Source of the DNA: Pseudomonas lopnurensis
GTDB taxonomy: Bacteria > Pseudomonadota > Gammaproteobacteria > Pseudomonadales > Pseudomonadaceae
Length of the DNA: 64,000 nt
Direction: 5' to 3'
NCBI RefSeq assembly: GCF_015070855.1
Contig: NZ_JADDIX010000098.1
Coordinates: 88,788 to 152,787 of the forward strand
The notes beneath the pieces are model-generated. The model was not told where the DNA came from. It was given only the letters and a program-made list of their open reading frames with translations, and searched no databases. Made by a program: the position numbers and the translations under genes. Shown one piece after another: positions 9,019 through 18,220 of the stretch (its first letter is position 1; every line of letters begins with the position of its first letter).

Positions 9019-9783
9019 TCAGCCGGCGTAGGTGGCCCGGAAGTAATAGAGGGTCATGCCGCTGCCGACCAGGATGACGAAGGCGCGCAGCCAGGCGGCC
9101 GGCAGTTTCCGGCTCAGCGCGCCACCGGCATAGCCGCCGAGGGTGGCACCGCCGAGCAGGATCAGCAACTCGTACCAGCTGACCCGACCGGCGACGATGA
9201 AGGTGACGCTGGCAACGCTGTAGATCACCGCCGAGATCAGGTTCTTCAGCGCATTGGCGCGCACCAGCTGATGGCCCTCGATGGAGAACGCCGCCAGCTG
9301 CAGGATGCCCATGCCGGCGCCGAAATAGCCGCCGTAGATCGACACCAGTCCATGGGCCGTCATCGAGCCCGCCGAATGGGGCGGCACCGCGCTTTCCTCC
9401 TTGCGCCGCGCCGCCAGCCAGCGGCTGAGCCTGGGGCTGGCGGCAAACAGCGCGGTGGCCAGCAGCAGCAACCAGGGAATCAGCAGGCTGAACAGGTCGT
9501 CGCCGCCGGCCAGCAACGCCAGGCCGCCGAGCAGGCCGCCGGCCAGGCCCGCCAGCAGCAGTGGCACGAGATACGGCCCGAGGGGGCGCAGGCTGGAGCG
9601 CGCGGCCCAGGCACCGGCGAGGCTCGCCGGCCACAGTGCCACGGCATTGGTGGCATTGGCGGTCACCGGCGGCAGGCCGATGGCGAGCAGTGCGGGGAAG
9701 GAGAAGAACGTGCCGCCACCGGCCAGGGCATTCATTCCGCCGGCGGCAAAACCGGCGGAGACCAGCAGCAGAATCTCGAACAT
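9019..9783 (-). CDS. TSUP-family (TauE/SafE) membrane transporter
   Basis: A 254-residue membrane protein with about eight hydrophobic segments. The N-terminus ([26 protein letters not shown]) and the repeated [12 protein letters not shown] region are the two halves of the TSUP fold. Members export or import sulfur-containing anions such as sulfite and sulfoacetate, or other organic anions; nothing in the neighbourhood fixes the substrate. Upstream lies a decayed EAL-domain fragment, and downstream is xseB after a 94-base gap. Confidence 0.85.
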   Translation of the reverse strand: MFEILLLVSAGFAAGGMNALAGGGTFFSFPALLAIGLPPVTANATNAVALWPASLAGAWAARSSLRPLGPYLVPLLLAGLAGGLLGGLALLAGGDDLFSLLIPWLLLLATALFAASPRLSRWLAARRKEESAVPPHSAGSMTAHGLVSIYGGYFGAGMGILQLAAFSIEGHQLVRANALKNLISAVIYSVASVTFIVAGRVSWYELLILLGGATLGGYAGGALSRKLPAAWLRAFVILVGSGMTLYYFRATYAG

Positions 9784-9885
9784 TGGTAAGCCTGCACCAA
9801 AAAGATGCAGGGTATCTAAGCCGTTGCGTTACGGCTAGTGCGCCGTTCGGCTAGTATCGTGCGGTTGCCTCAAGGCGTGCCCGGC

Positions 9886-10210
9886 TCAGCCGTGCAGCGG
9901 CAACTGCAGGTTGACCGACAGCGGGCCCCGGCGCGCCAGCGGCATTGTTCGGCGGGCAGCGGACGGGCGTAGGCTGGGGCAGCCATTGAGCCGCAGAAGG
10001 CCGCCTGCCGCTCGGTCTCGACGCCTTCGGCGACCCCGTGCAGGCCGAGATGGCTGGCCATGGTCAGGATGCCGCGCGCCAGGGCGACCGACTGTTCGCT
10101 GTCCGGCAGGCCGGCGACGAATTTGCGATCGATCTTGATGCCGCCGACGCGAAAGCGCGGCAGGTAGGCCAGCGAGGCGTAGCCGGTGCCGAAATCGTAG
10201 CAGCAGTGGC
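9886..10210 (-). pseudogene. Truncated, frameshifted EAL-domain (c-di-GMP phosphodiesterase) remnant
   Basis: The minus strand encodes YDFGTGYASLAYLPRF, IKIDRKFVAGLPDSEQ and LGLHGVAEGVETERQ, the second half of an EAL domain: the DFGTGYSSL loop, the KIDRSF strand and the VAEGVET glutamate. The frame then shifts. The usual end (LRLNGCPSL, ARPLPAEQ) is split over two other frames. Everything upstream, including the EAL motif itself, is missing. The remnant ends at its 5' side close to a REP element. It is non-functional by inspection. Confidence 0.85.
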
Positions 10211-10282
10211 GATATTTTCGGCACATTGCTGGGGTACCAAAAGGCTATGTCTGAGCTGGCTGTTGCGGATAGACGTCCCCCT

Positions 10283-10348
10283 GTAGGAGCGGGCCATGCC
10301 CGCGAATATTCCAGCGCGCAAAGCTTCGCGGGCACGGCCCGCTCCTAC
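10283..10348. repeat. REP-like GTAGGAGC...GCTCCTAC inverted repeat
   Basis: GTAGGAGCGGGCCATGCCCGCGAA and its near reverse complement TTCGCGGGCACGGCCCGCTCCTAC face each other across about 18 bases. Each half contains its own small hairpin. This is the classic Pseudomonas REP pair layout. It lies between the EAL remnant and ppa. Confidence 0.8.
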
Positions 10349-10402
10349 GGGCGCTCAGAACACCTCGACATTCGAGCAACACGCAATTGGGACAGCGCCT
10401 AC

Positions 10403-10428
10403 AAAAAAGCCGGCTTGTGGCCGGCTTT
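10403..10428 (-). terminator. Rho-independent terminator of ppa
   Basis: On the minus strand, AAAGCCGGC-CACAA-GCCGGCTTTTTT forms a 6-bp GC stem followed by six T residues, 18 bases beyond the ppa stop codon. This is a canonical intrinsic terminator. Confidence 0.9.
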
Positions 10429-10445
10429 CAGGGGGTGGCGTTGGC

Positions 10446-10973
10446 TTACTTCTGGTAGGCCGCAACCGCCTTGGTGATCGCTGCGCGGGCTTCGTCGGCG
10501 TTGCCCCAGCCTTCGACCTTGACCCACTTGCCCTTCTCGAGATCCTTGTAGTTCTCGAAGAAGTGCTTGATCTGCTCCAGCAGCAGGGTCGGCAGGTCGG
10601 TGTATTCCTTCACGTCCACGTACAGCTGGCTCAGCTTGTCGTGCGGGACGGCGATCAGCTTGGCGTCGCCGCCGGCTTCGTCGGTCATGTTCAGCACGCC
10701 GACCGGACGGCAGCGGATGACCGAACCCGGGGCGACCGGGTAGGGGGTCACCACCAGCACGTCCAGCGGGTCGCCGTCGTCGGCCAGGGTGTGCGGGATG
10801 AAGCCGTAGTTGGCCGGGTAGAACATCGGGGTGGCCATGAAGCGGTCGACGAACAGGCAGTCGGTGTCGTGATCGATTTCGTACTTGATCGGCGCATGGT
10901 TGGCCGGGATCTCGATGGCGACGTAGATGTCGTTCGGCAGGTCTTTGCCGGCCGGGACTTTGCTGTAGCTCAT
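10446..10973 (-). CDS. ppa: Inorganic pyrophosphatase (family I)
   Basis: A 175-residue soluble pyrophosphatase that hydrolyses PPi released by biosynthesis. The metal-binding core [20 protein letters not shown] holds the three active-site aspartates, with [14 protein letters not shown] before it, a hallmark of family I enzymes. Length is the usual 175 residues for Pseudomonas. It is a single-gene unit with its own terminator. Confidence 0.97.
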   Translation of the reverse strand: MSYSKVPAGKDLPNDIYVAIEIPANHAPIKYEIDHDTDCLFVDRFMATPMFYPANYGFIPHTLADDGDPLDVLVVTPYPVAPGSVIRCRPVGVLNMTDEAGGDAKLIAVPHDKLSQLYVDVKEYTDLPTLLLEQIKHFFENYKDLEKGKWVKVEGWGNADEARAAITKAVAAYQK

Positions 10974-11081
10974 GAACGATGGGCTCCGTGATCGGCCAGC
11001 GCGGCCTTGGGGCAGAAAAAGTGGGCGCGATTATAGGCGCATTGGCGCCTGCATTGCCACGCCGGCTTCGACGGCGCCGGC

Positions 11082-11894
11082 TCAGGCAGGTTCCCTGTAA
11101 TCCGCATGTTCGGCCTGCAGCCGCTGCAGGCGGGCGAGCGGGTCCTGCCGATAGAATGCGGCGAGCTGCCGGTACACCTCGGGGTGGGCGGCGTGTAGCA
11201 GGTCCGGTGCGCTGAAGAAGTATTCGCTGGTGACGGCGAAGAATTCGGCCGGGTCTTCGGCGGCGTAGGGGTCGATCGGCGTCTGCGCCCCGGGGTCGGC
11301 ATCCAGCGTAGCGTTCAGGCTGTCGTAGGCGCTCTGCATGGCGCTGGCCCAGGCGTCGATGCGCATGTCGCGGTGCAGCGGCGGCAGGCCGTTGGCGTCA
11401 CCGCCCAGCATGTCCAGCTTGTGCGCCAGCTCGTGGATCACCAGGTTGTAGCCTTCCCAGCCACCGCTTTCCTGCACGCCGGGCCAGGCGAGGATCACCG
11501 GGCCCTGCAGCCAGGCTTCGCCGCTGTGCTCGGCGTCCCATTCATGCACTACGCCGCTGGCGTCACGGTGCTTCTGCGGGCTGCGGAAGTCGTCCGGGTA
11601 GAGCACGATCTCGTGGAAGCCCTGGTACCAGCCGAAATCGGGCAGATGCAGCAGCGGCAGCTGGGCCTGCAGCGCCAGGCGCAGCCGATCGGCTGGCTGC
11701 AACTCCACGCCGGGCAGCGCGGTCAGGCGCTTGTCGTGCAAGAACAGGATGCTGCGTTCGCGCAGGCGCGTGAGTTCGCGGTCGTCGAGGCCGTCGAGGA
11801 TTGGCAGGCTGTCGAACACCGCTTGCCACAGTTCGGGCTCGACGGGGAAGCGGGCGAGGATGCGTTTGCGTTGCCAGGCGCGTAAAGACCACAT
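11082..11894 (-). CDS. mtfA: MtfA-family zinc-dependent peptidase
   Basis: A 270-residue protein. The zinc motif HELAHKLDMLGGDANGLPPL is the MtfA signature (HExxH with a downstream Glu, probably within AEFFAVTSEYFF). It opens with WQRKRILARFPVEPELWQ, the usual Pseudomonas start; upstream in-frame sequence is arginine/alanine-rich and was excluded. In E. coli MtfA binds the Mlc repressor and affects glucose PTS control. A PTS role in Pseudomonas is not established, so function beyond peptidase is inference. Confidence 0.88.
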   Translation of the reverse strand: MWSLRAWQRKRILARFPVEPELWQAVFDSLPILDGLDDRELTRLRERSILFLHDKRLTALPGVELQPADRLRLALQAQLPLLHLPDFGWYQGFHEIVLYPDDFRSPQKHRDASGVVHEWDAEHSGEAWLQGPVILAWPGVQESGGWEGYNLVIHELAHKLDMLGGDANGLPPLHRDMRIDAWASAMQSAYDSLNATLDADPGAQTPIDPYAAEDPAEFFAVTSEYFFSAPDLLHAAHPEVYRQLAAFYRQDPLARLQRLQAEHADYREPA

Positions 11895-11997
11895 GGGCGA
11901 GGTTCCAGCCGGGAGGGCCACACAGTAAGCGCAGCGCCCGCCGGCGGCAACAGCGCCTGTCCTCGCCGCGGGTCGATCGATGCGGATGAGGCTTTTT

Positions 11998-12066
11998 GTA
12001 GCCGCAGAGGGGTGCCGAGGCCTTGCTGGTGATAGCCGCACGGATCGCCCGCAAGCCGGCTCCTAC
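11998..12066. repeat. Degenerate REP-like element in the mtfA-eutC gap
   Basis: A GTAGCCGCAGAGG left end and a CGCAAGCCGGCTCCTAC right end are recognisable but poorly matched. The element takes up most of the intergenic sequence between mtfA and eutC. Confidence 0.5.
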
Positions 12067-12083
12067 GGCCTGTTCGCCATGCT

Positions 12084-12878
12084 TCAGCCCAGCAGGAAGT
12101 TGCCGGCGCGGGGCTCGCCGTCCAGCGTCGGCACCTCGGCCTCGTCCTTGAGTTGCACGCCGGAGAGCTGGCGGCGGCAGGCCTCGCGCATGAGGTAGAG
12201 CAGGCGGTGGGCGGCCAGGTTGTAGCTCAGGCCCTCGGGGCGGATGTTGGAGATGCAGTTGCGCTGCGCATCGTGGCGACCGACCTGCGGCGCCCAGGTG
12301 AAGTACAGGCCGAGGCTGTCCGGCGAACTGAGCCCGGGGCGCTCGCCCAGCAGGATCACCGCCATGCGTGCCCCGAGCCGCTGGCCGATCTCGTCGGCGA
12401 CGGCGACCCGGCCCTGCTCGACGAGGGCGATCGGGCCGAGCGACCAGCCTTCGGCGCGGCAGTGTTCGGCGATCTTCAGACTCATCGGCAGCGCATGGCG
12501 CTGCACGGCGAGGGCGGACAGGCCGTCGGCGATCACCAGAGCGAGGTCACAGCCCTCTCCGGCACGCGCGTCGAGCACCGTGGCGCTGGTTTCGTCCAGG
12601 CGCCGGCCCAGGTCCGGCCGCTGCAGATAGGTCTGCCTATCGACGGCGGCGCTGTGCAGATGCAGGCATTGCAGATCGTGCCGCTGCAGTTCGCCGGCCA
12701 GCGCCGCGCAATCGAGCGGCAAGTGCACGGCGTCGCGCGCCTGGGCATGGGCGAACTGGAAGTCCAGTTGCGCCCCGGTGGGCAGGCTGCTGCCGGCCCG
12801 GCCGAGGGCGATGCGCGCCGGGGTGAGCTGGCGCAGGTGCTGCCAGGGATTTTCGGTGGCGGGCGTCCGTTCGTTCAT
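12084..12878 (-). CDS. eutC: Ethanolamine ammonia-lyase small subunit
   Basis: A 264-residue light chain of the adenosylcobalamin-dependent enzyme that splits ethanolamine into acetaldehyde and ammonia. [25 protein letters not shown] at the N-terminus and [22 protein letters not shown] near the C-terminus are diagnostic; the latter region contacts the cobalamin. It lies downstream of eutB in the same direction, but 396 bases of repeats separate them, whereas these genes are normally adjacent. Coupled expression is therefore uncertain. Confidence 0.95.
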   Translation of the reverse strand: MNERTPATENPWQHLRQLTPARIALGRAGSSLPTGAQLDFQFAHAQARDAVHLPLDCAALAGELQRHDLQCLHLHSAAVDRQTYLQRPDLGRRLDETSATVLDARAGEGCDLALVIADGLSALAVQRHALPMSLKIAEHCRAEGWSLGPIALVEQGRVAVADEIGQRLGARMAVILLGERPGLSSPDSLGLYFTWAPQVGRHDAQRNCISNIRPEGLSYNLAAHRLLYLMREACRRQLSGVQLKDEAEVPTLDGEPRAGNFLLG

Positions 12879-12897
12879 GCTGGCCTCGGTGCCTGGT

Positions 12898-12956
12898 GTA
12901 GGAGCCGGCTTGCTGGCGAAGTGCAGTGCTTCGTTCGCGAGCAGGCTCGCTCCTGC
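12898..12956. repeat. REP-like inverted repeat, eutB-eutC gap
   Basis: Left end GTAGGAGCCGGCTTGCTGGCG, right end CGCGAGCAGGCTCGCTCCTGC: the GTAGGAGC subfamily, with one terminal mismatch. It is the first of three different repeats in this 396-base gap. Confidence 0.7.
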
Positions 12957-13040
12957 AAGGGTGGGTCGTGTGGACGGTCATCCGCGTGGAAAAGAGCTGC
13001 GGTCGTTTTCCTCCCTACGGGCTGCCGTGGGGGCGTCGGC

Positions 13041-13072
13041 GTAGGGTGGAAAAGCGCGCAGCGTTTTCCACC
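13041..13072. repeat. GTAGGGTGGAAAA repeat (half element), eutB-eutC gap
   Basis: GTAGGGTGGAAAAGCGC followed by GCGTTTTCCACC gives a short hairpin of the GTAGGGTGG subfamily, as also seen at 17984-18061. Confidence 0.65.
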
Positions 13073-13116
13073 GCTCTGGCGATCAGCGCGAATCTCGCCT
13101 CTTTCGATGCAGCCGC

Positions 13117-13215
13117 GTAGGTTGGGTTGAGCGCAGCGAAGCCCAACAGGGCGATGCACAGGCGGCGCACTGGCGCGAGTTGGGCTTCGTCGCTCCGCTC
13201 CTCAACCCAACCTAC
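13117..13215. repeat. GTAGGTTGGGTT...AACCCAACCTAC inverted repeat, eutB-eutC gap
   Basis: Starts GTAGGTTGGGTTGAGCGCAG and ends CTCAACCCAACCTAC, with an inner AGCGAAGCCCAAC / GTTGGGCTTCG pair. A sister copy lies at 51404-51502 and a decayed one at 880-935. Confidence 0.8.
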
Positions 13216-13274
13216 GGAGTGCGGTGCGCCGATTGGGTGGTGGGCGCGAATCCGGATCGCTTTCATTCCATACC

Positions 13275-14669
13275 TCACGCCAGCCGCTCCAACGCCCGGC
13301 GGAAGGGTTCGGGCAGTTCCCGGCCGAGCCGCAGGCGGTTGCCGTCCTGGCGCAGGATGTCCATCTTCGCCAGCCATTGCTCGAATTCCGGCGCGGGCCT
13401 GAGGCCGAGCACCTGGCGCACGTATAGCGCGTCGTGGAAGGAGGTGGTCTGGTAGTTGAGCATCACGTCGTCCGAGCCGGGGATGCCCATGATGAAGTTG
13501 ATGCCGGCCGTGCCCAGCAGGGTCAGCAACATGTCCATGTCGTCCTGGTCGGCTTCGGCGTGATTGGTGTAGCAGATGTCGCAGCCCATGGGCACGCCGA
13601 GCAGCTTGCCGCAGAAGTGGTCCTCCAGTCCGGCGCGGATGATCTGCTTGCCGTTGTAGAGGTACTCCGGGCCGATGAAGCCGACCACGGTATTGACCAA
13701 GAGCGGCTTGAAGCGCCGCGCTACCGCATAGGCGCGGGCCTCGCAGGTCTGCTGGTCGACGCCGTGGTGGGCGTTGGCCGACAGCGCGCTGCCCTGGCCG
13801 GTCTCGAAGTACATGAGGTTGTCACCCAGGGTGCCGCGCCGCTGCGAAAGCCCGGCCTCGTAGCCTTCCTGCAGGGTCGCCAGGCTGATGCCGAAGCTGG
13901 CGTTGGCCGCCTCGCTGCCGGCGATGGACTGGAACACCAGGTCCACCGGCGCGCCGCGTTCGATCGCCGCGATGGAGGTGGTGACGTGGGTGAGGATGCA
14001 GGCCTGGGTCGGGATCGCGTAGCGCTGGATGATGGCGTCGAGCATCTTCAGCAGCTCGCAGATGCCCTGGGTGTTGTCGGTGGCCGGGTTGATGCCGATC
14101 ACCGCGTCGCCGTTGCCGTAGAGCAGGCCGTCGAGGATGCTCGCGGCGATGCCGGCGCCGTCGTCGGTCGGGTGGTTGGGCTGCAGGCGAGTGGACATCC
14201 GCCCGCGCAGGCCGATGGTGTTGCGAAAGCGGGTGACCACGCGGACCTTCTGCGCGACCAGGATCAGGTCCTGCACGCGCATGAGCTTGGACACCGCGGC
14301 GACCATCTCCGGCGTCAGCCCCGGCGCCAGGGCGGCCAGCGTCGTTTCGTCCGCCGCGTCGCCGAGCAGCCAGTTGCGAAAGTCGCCCACGGTGAGGTGA
14401 CTGACCGGGGCGAAGGCGGCCGCGTCGTGGCTGTCGATGATGAGGCGGGTCACCTCGTCGGTTTCGTAGGGAATCAGCGCCTCGTCGAGGAAGCGCCTGA
14501 GCGGCACCTCGGCCAGGCACATCTGCGCCGCCACGCGCTCGGCATCGCTGCCGGCGGCGATGCCGGCCAGGCAGTCGCCGGAGCGCGCCGGGCTGGCCTT
14601 GGCCAGCAGTTCGCGCAGGCTGTCGAAGCGCCAGGTGGTGCCGCCGACACTATGGGTAAAGCGGGCCAT
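13275..14669 (-). CDS. eutB: Ethanolamine ammonia-lyase large subunit
   Basis: A 464-residue TIM-barrel heavy chain carrying the ethanolamine site. Stretches such as VVTRFRNTIGLRGRMSTRLQPNHP, DAVIGINPATDN and CDICYTNHAEADQDDMD are strongly conserved in EutB. With EutC it forms the ethanolamine ammonia-lyase. The gene sits 199 bases after the aldehyde dehydrogenase gene and before eutC. In Pseudomonas an ethanolamine permease gene usually lies between the dehydrogenase and eutB; none is found here. Confidence 0.96.
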   Translation of the reverse strand: MARFTHSVGGTTWRFDSLRELLAKASPARSGDCLAGIAAGSDAERVAAQMCLAEVPLRRFLDEALIPYETDEVTRLIIDSHDAAAFAPVSHLTVGDFRNWLLGDAADETTLAALAPGLTPEMVAAVSKLMRVQDLILVAQKVRVVTRFRNTIGLRGRMSTRLQPNHPTDDGAGIAASILDGLLYGNGDAVIGINPATDNTQGICELLKMLDAIIQRYAIPTQACILTHVTTSIAAIERGAPVDLVFQSIAGSEAANASFGISLATLQEGYEAGLSQRRGTLGDNLMYFETGQGSALSANAHHGVDQQTCEARAYAVARRFKPLLVNTVVGFIGPEYLYNGKQIIRAGLEDHFCGKLLGVPMGCDICYTNHAEADQDDMDMLLTLLGTAGINFIMGIPGSDDVMLNYQTTSFHDALYVRQVLGLRPAPEFEQWLAKMDILRQDGNRLRLGRELPEPFRRALERLA

Positions 14670-14818
14670 CGCGACCTCCGTCGATACAGTGCCGATTGTC
14701 CAAGCAAACCCTGTGCCCTGCGTCCTCCTGGCGTCGTTTGCGGGGCGGCCCCTGCCGGGGATGCGGACGCTGCACCAGCGCGGCGCCGCGCATCCCCGGC
14801 CGGCACCACCACGATGCC

Positions 14819-14847
14819 GCGTTGCCGTCCGAACCGAACGGCAACGC
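14819..14847 (-). terminator. Hairpin after the aldehyde dehydrogenase gene
   Basis: GCGTTGCCG and CGGCAACGC form a perfect 9-bp stem around an 11-base loop, 22 bases beyond the dehydrogenase stop codon. There is no T tract, so it may be a processing or attenuation structure rather than a terminator. Confidence 0.4.
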
Positions 14848-14868
14848 CGGTGTTGCGCCGGCCGTGGG

Positions 14869-16389
14869 CTAGAAGAACCCCAATGGATTGATGTCGTAGC
14901 TGACCAGCAGGTTCTTGGTCTGTTGGTAGTGGTCGAGGATCATCTTGTGGGTCTCGCGGCCGACGCCGGATTTCTTGTAGCCGCCGAACGCCGCATGGGC
15001 CGGGTACAGGTGGTAGCAGTTGGTCCACACCCGGCCGGCCTTGATCGCCCGGCCCATGCGGTAGGCGCGGTTGATGTCGCGGGTCCAGACGCCGGCACCC
15101 AGGCCGTACTCGGTGTCGTTGGCGATGGCCAGCGCCTCGGCCTCGTCCTTGAAGGTGGTGACGCCGATCACCGGGCCGAAGATCTCCTCCTGGAACACGC
15201 GCATCTGGTTGGTGCCCTTGAGCAATGTCGGCTGGATGTAGTAGCCGGTCGCCAGCGAGCCCTCGAGCTTCTCGGCGGCGCCTCCGGTCAGCACCTCGGC
15301 GCCTTCCTGCTTGGCGATCTCGAGGTAGGACATGATCTTGTCGAACTGCTGCTGGCTGGCCTGTGCGCCGACCATGGTGTCGGTGTCCAGCGGATCGCCG
15401 CGCTTGATCTGCGCGACCTTCGCCATCACCGCTTCCATGAAGGGGGCGTAGATCGACTCCTGCACCAGTGCCCGCGACGGGCAGGTACAGACCTCGCCCT
15501 GGTTGAAGAAGCCCAGCACCAGCCCTTCGGCAGCCTTCTCGATGAAGGTCGGCTCGGCCTGCATGATGTCCTCGAAGTAGATGTTCGGGCTCTTGCCGCC
15601 CAGCTCCACGGTGCTTGGGATGATGCTTTCGGCAGCGCGCTTCATGATGTGCGAGCCCACCGGGGTCGAACCGGTGAAGGCGATCTTGGCGATGCGCTTG
15701 CTGCTGGCCAGGGCTTCGCCGGCCTCGCGGCCATAGCCCTGCACGACGTTGAGCACGCCGGGCGGCAGCAGGTCGCCGATGATTTCCAGCAGCACGCTGA
15801 TGCCCAGCGGGGTCTGCTCGGCGGGCTTGAGCACCACGCAGTTGCCGGCCGCCAGCGCCGGGGCGAGCTTCCAGGCGGCCATCAGGATCGGGAAGTTCCA
15901 CGGGATGATCTGCCCGACCACGCCCAGCGGCTCGTGGAAGTGGTAGGCCGCGGTGTGCTCGTCGATCTCGGCACTGGTGCCCTCCTGGGCGCGGATGCAG
16001 CCGGCGAAATAGCGGAAATGGTCGGCCGCCAGCGGGATGTCGGCGTTCAGCGTCTCGCGCACGGCCTTGCCGTTGTCCCAGGTTTCGGTGATCGCGAGTT
16101 TCTCCAGGTTCTGCTCGATGCGGTCGGCGATCTGCAGCAGGATCAGCGAGCGCGCCTGCACGCTGGTCTTGCCCCAGGCGTCGGCGGCCGCATGGGCGGC
16201 GTCCAGCGCCTTCTCGATGTCGGCGGCATCGGAGCGCGGGAATTCGGCGATGGGCTGGCCGTTGACCGGCGAGGTGTTGGTGAAGTACTGGCCGCTGACC
16301 GGCTCGACGAACTCGCCGCCGATATAGTTGCCGTAGCGGGTCTTGAAGGAAACCTTGGCACCTTCGGTGCCGGGATGGGCGTAACGCAT
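14869..16389 (-). CDS. NAD-dependent aldehyde dehydrogenase (acetaldehyde, ExaC-type)
   Basis: A 506-residue class I aldehyde dehydrogenase. [22 protein letters not shown] is the cofactor-binding strand, VELGGKSPN carries the general base Glu, and [13 protein letters not shown] the nucleophilic Cys. Sequence and length match the ExaC/AldB group that oxidises acetaldehyde to acetate. Placed ahead of eutB and eutC on the same strand, it most likely handles the acetaldehyde made by ethanolamine ammonia-lyase. The start [15 protein letters not shown] at 16389 has GGAG 9 bases upstream; an earlier in-frame Met is not family-like. Confidence 0.93.
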   Translation of the reverse strand: MRYAHPGTEGAKVSFKTRYGNYIGGEFVEPVSGQYFTNTSPVNGQPIAEFPRSDAADIEKALDAAHAAADAWGKTSVQARSLILLQIADRIEQNLEKLAITETWDNGKAVRETLNADIPLAADHFRYFAGCIRAQEGTSAEIDEHTAAYHFHEPLGVVGQIIPWNFPILMAAWKLAPALAAGNCVVLKPAEQTPLGISVLLEIIGDLLPPGVLNVVQGYGREAGEALASSKRIAKIAFTGSTPVGSHIMKRAAESIIPSTVELGGKSPNIYFEDIMQAEPTFIEKAAEGLVLGFFNQGEVCTCPSRALVQESIYAPFMEAVMAKVAQIKRGDPLDTDTMVGAQASQQQFDKIMSYLEIAKQEGAEVLTGGAAEKLEGSLATGYYIQPTLLKGTNQMRVFQEEIFGPVIGVTTFKDEAEALAIANDTEYGLGAGVWTRDINRAYRMGRAIKAGRVWTNCYHLYPAHAAFGGYKKSGVGRETHKMILDHYQQTKNLLVSYDINPLGFF

Positions 16390-16637
16390 GATGAGTCTCC
16401 GGTCTTGTAATCGTGGTCGGACTGCCGTGGATTCAGCGTAGATCAAGGCCCGTTGGTCGGCGAGCCAAGCGACGTGTGGCGTGCGACCTGCATTCGTCTG
16501 GCGGGGACGTCGCCAGGGCCGCAGGAGCGGCGATCGGCAGCGCTGCGCTGTGCTAATCTGCGGCGCAGTCGTCAGGCCCGCCGACCCGCGCAGAATGGTC
16601 GTTCAGGGCTTGGTCATGAGGCATTCAGAGGTCATCC

Positions 16638-17987
16638 ATGCACATCCACATTCTCGGCATCTGCGGCACCTTCATGGGTTCGCTGGCGGTGCTCGCCAAG
16701 GCGCTCGGCCATCACGTCACCGGTTCCGATGCCAACGTCTATCCGCCGATGAGCACTCAGCTCGAAGCCCAGGGCATCGAGCTGATGCAGGGCTTTGATC
16801 CGGCGCACATGGAGCCGGCGCCGGACCTGGTGGTGATCGGCAATGCGCTGTCGCGCGGCAATCCGGCGGTGGAGTACGTGCTGAACAAGGGCCTGCCCTA
16901 TGTCTCCGGCCCGCAATGGCTGGCCGACCATGTGCTGCAGGGCCGCTGGGTGCTCGCCGCGGCAGGCACCCACGGCAAGACCACCACCAGCAGCATGCTG
17001 GCCTGGGTACTGGAACATGCCGGCATGAGTCCGGGCTTTCTCATCGGCGGCGTGCCGCAGAACTTCGGCATCTCCGCGCGCCTGGGCGAGACGCCGTTCT
17101 TCGTGGTCGAGGCCGACGAGTACGACAGCGCCTTCTTCGACAAGCGCAGCAAGTTCGTCCATTACCGCCCGCGCACCGCCATCCTCAATAATCTGGAGTT
17201 CGATCACGCAGATATTTTCCCTGATCTCGCCGCCATCGAGCGGCAGTTCCATCATCTGGTGCGTACCGTGCCGGGCGAGGGGCTGATCATTCATCCCCAG
17301 TCGGAAGCCGCGCTCAAGCGTGTGATCGGCATGGGCTGCTGGACGCCGGTGCAGACCACTGGCGAAGACGGGCAGTGGCAGGCGAAGTTGCTCAGCGAGG
17401 ACGGCTCGCGTTTCGAGGTGATTTTCGAGGGCGAAGTGCAGGGTGTGGTCGACTGGCAGTTGACCGGCCGGCACAACGTCAACAATGCGCTGGCGACCCT
17501 GGCGGCGGCGCGCCATGTCGGCGTCTTGCCGAAGCAGGGCGCCGAGGCGCTGAGCGAGTTTCGCAGCGTCAAGCGGCGCATGGAAAAGGTCGCCGAGGTC
17601 AACGGCGTGACCCTCTATGACGACTTCGCCCATCATCCGACGGCCATCGCCACCACCCTCGACGGCCTGCGCAAGCAGGTGGGCGATGCGCCGATCATCG
17701 CCGTGATCGAGCCGCGTTCCAATTCGATGAAGCTCGGCGCGCACCGCGAGGGCCTGGCCGAATCCGTCGCGCTGGTCGACCAGGCGATCTGGTATGCACC
17801 GGCCAGTTTGGGCTGGGACCTGGCCGCGGCGGTGGCGGATTCGCCGGTCGTCACCACGGTGTGCGATTCGCTGGAGGCGATCATTGAACGGGTGAAATCC
17901 CAGGCCGCGCCCGGCACTCAGGTGGTGATCATGAGCAACGGCGGCTTCGGCGGCTTGCACGGCAAGCTGGCCGAGGCCCTGGCGTAG
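16638..17987 (+). CDS. mpl: UDP-MurNAc:L-Ala-D-Glu-meso-DAP ligase (murein recycling)
   Basis: A 449-residue Mur ligase-type enzyme that reattaches the recycled tripeptide to UDP-MurNAc. HIHILGICGTFMGSLAVLA is the N-terminal nucleotide fold, AAGTHGKTTTSSMLAW the P-loop, FFVVEADEYDSAFFDKRSKF the Mpl-specific motif, and YDDFAHHPTAI the C-terminal domain motif. It diverges from the eut genes. Its TAG stop lies inside the left end of an intergenic repeat (17984-18061). Confidence 0.97.
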   Translation: MHIHILGICGTFMGSLAVLAKALGHHVTGSDANVYPPMSTQLEAQGIELMQGFDPAHMEPAPDLVVIGNALSRGNPAVEYVLNKGLPYVSGPQWLADHVLQGRWVLAAAGTHGKTTTSSMLAWVLEHAGMSPGFLIGGVPQNFGISARLGETPFFVVEADEYDSAFFDKRSKFVHYRPRTAILNNLEFDHADIFPDLAAIERQFHHLVRTVPGEGLIIHPQSEAALKRVIGMGCWTPVQTTGEDGQWQAKLLSEDGSRFEVIFEGEVQGVVDWQLTGRHNVNNALATLAAARHVGVLPKQGAEALSEFRSVKRRMEKVAEVNGVTLYDDFAHHPTAIATTLDGLRKQVGDAPIIAVIEPRSNSMKLGAHREGLAESVALVDQAIWYAPASLGWDLAAAVADSPVVTTVCDSLEAIIERVKSQAAPGTQVVIMSNGGFGGLHGKLAEALA

Positions 17988-18061
17988 GGTGGAAAACGCC
18001 GAAGGCTTTTCCACGCGTATGGTTGCGGCGGTGGAAAACGCTTCGCGGTTTTCCACCCTAC
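17984..18061. repeat. GTAGGGTGGAAAACG...TTTTCCACCCTAC inverted repeat
   Basis: The ends GTAGGGTGGAAAACGC and GCGGTTTTCCACCCTAC are inverted copies; an additional GGCTTTTCCACGC / GCGGTGGAAAACGC pair lies inside. The left end supplies the mpl stop codon. The element could act as an mpl 3' hairpin. Confidence 0.8.
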
Positions 18062-18093
18062 GAGAATTCGGCATACGGCGAATTTGTTTTCAA

Positions 18094-18205
18094 AGCGTCG
18101 CGAGCGAAGCTTAGGCAAGGCGAAACCTTGCGAGAAAGCGGAGCTTGCTGGTGCAAGTGAGCATTTCGAGTAAGGTTTCAACGCGGCATAAGCAAGCGCA
18201 GCAGC
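18094..18205. repeat. Long imperfect palindrome ahead of ubiX
   Basis: Arms 18122-18148 and 18153-18179 are 27 bases each, around a 4-base loop (TGGT). The outer and apical parts match (GAAACCTT, CTTGC), with scattered differences between. Weaker symmetry extends outward (CGAAGCTTAGGCAAGG against CATAAGCAAGCG). It does not belong to the GTAGG repeats. It ends about 15 bases before the ubiX ATG, so a transcript reading into ubiX would carry this structure as its leader. Confidence 0.65.
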
Positions 18206-18220
18206 TTTGGGAGCAAATTC

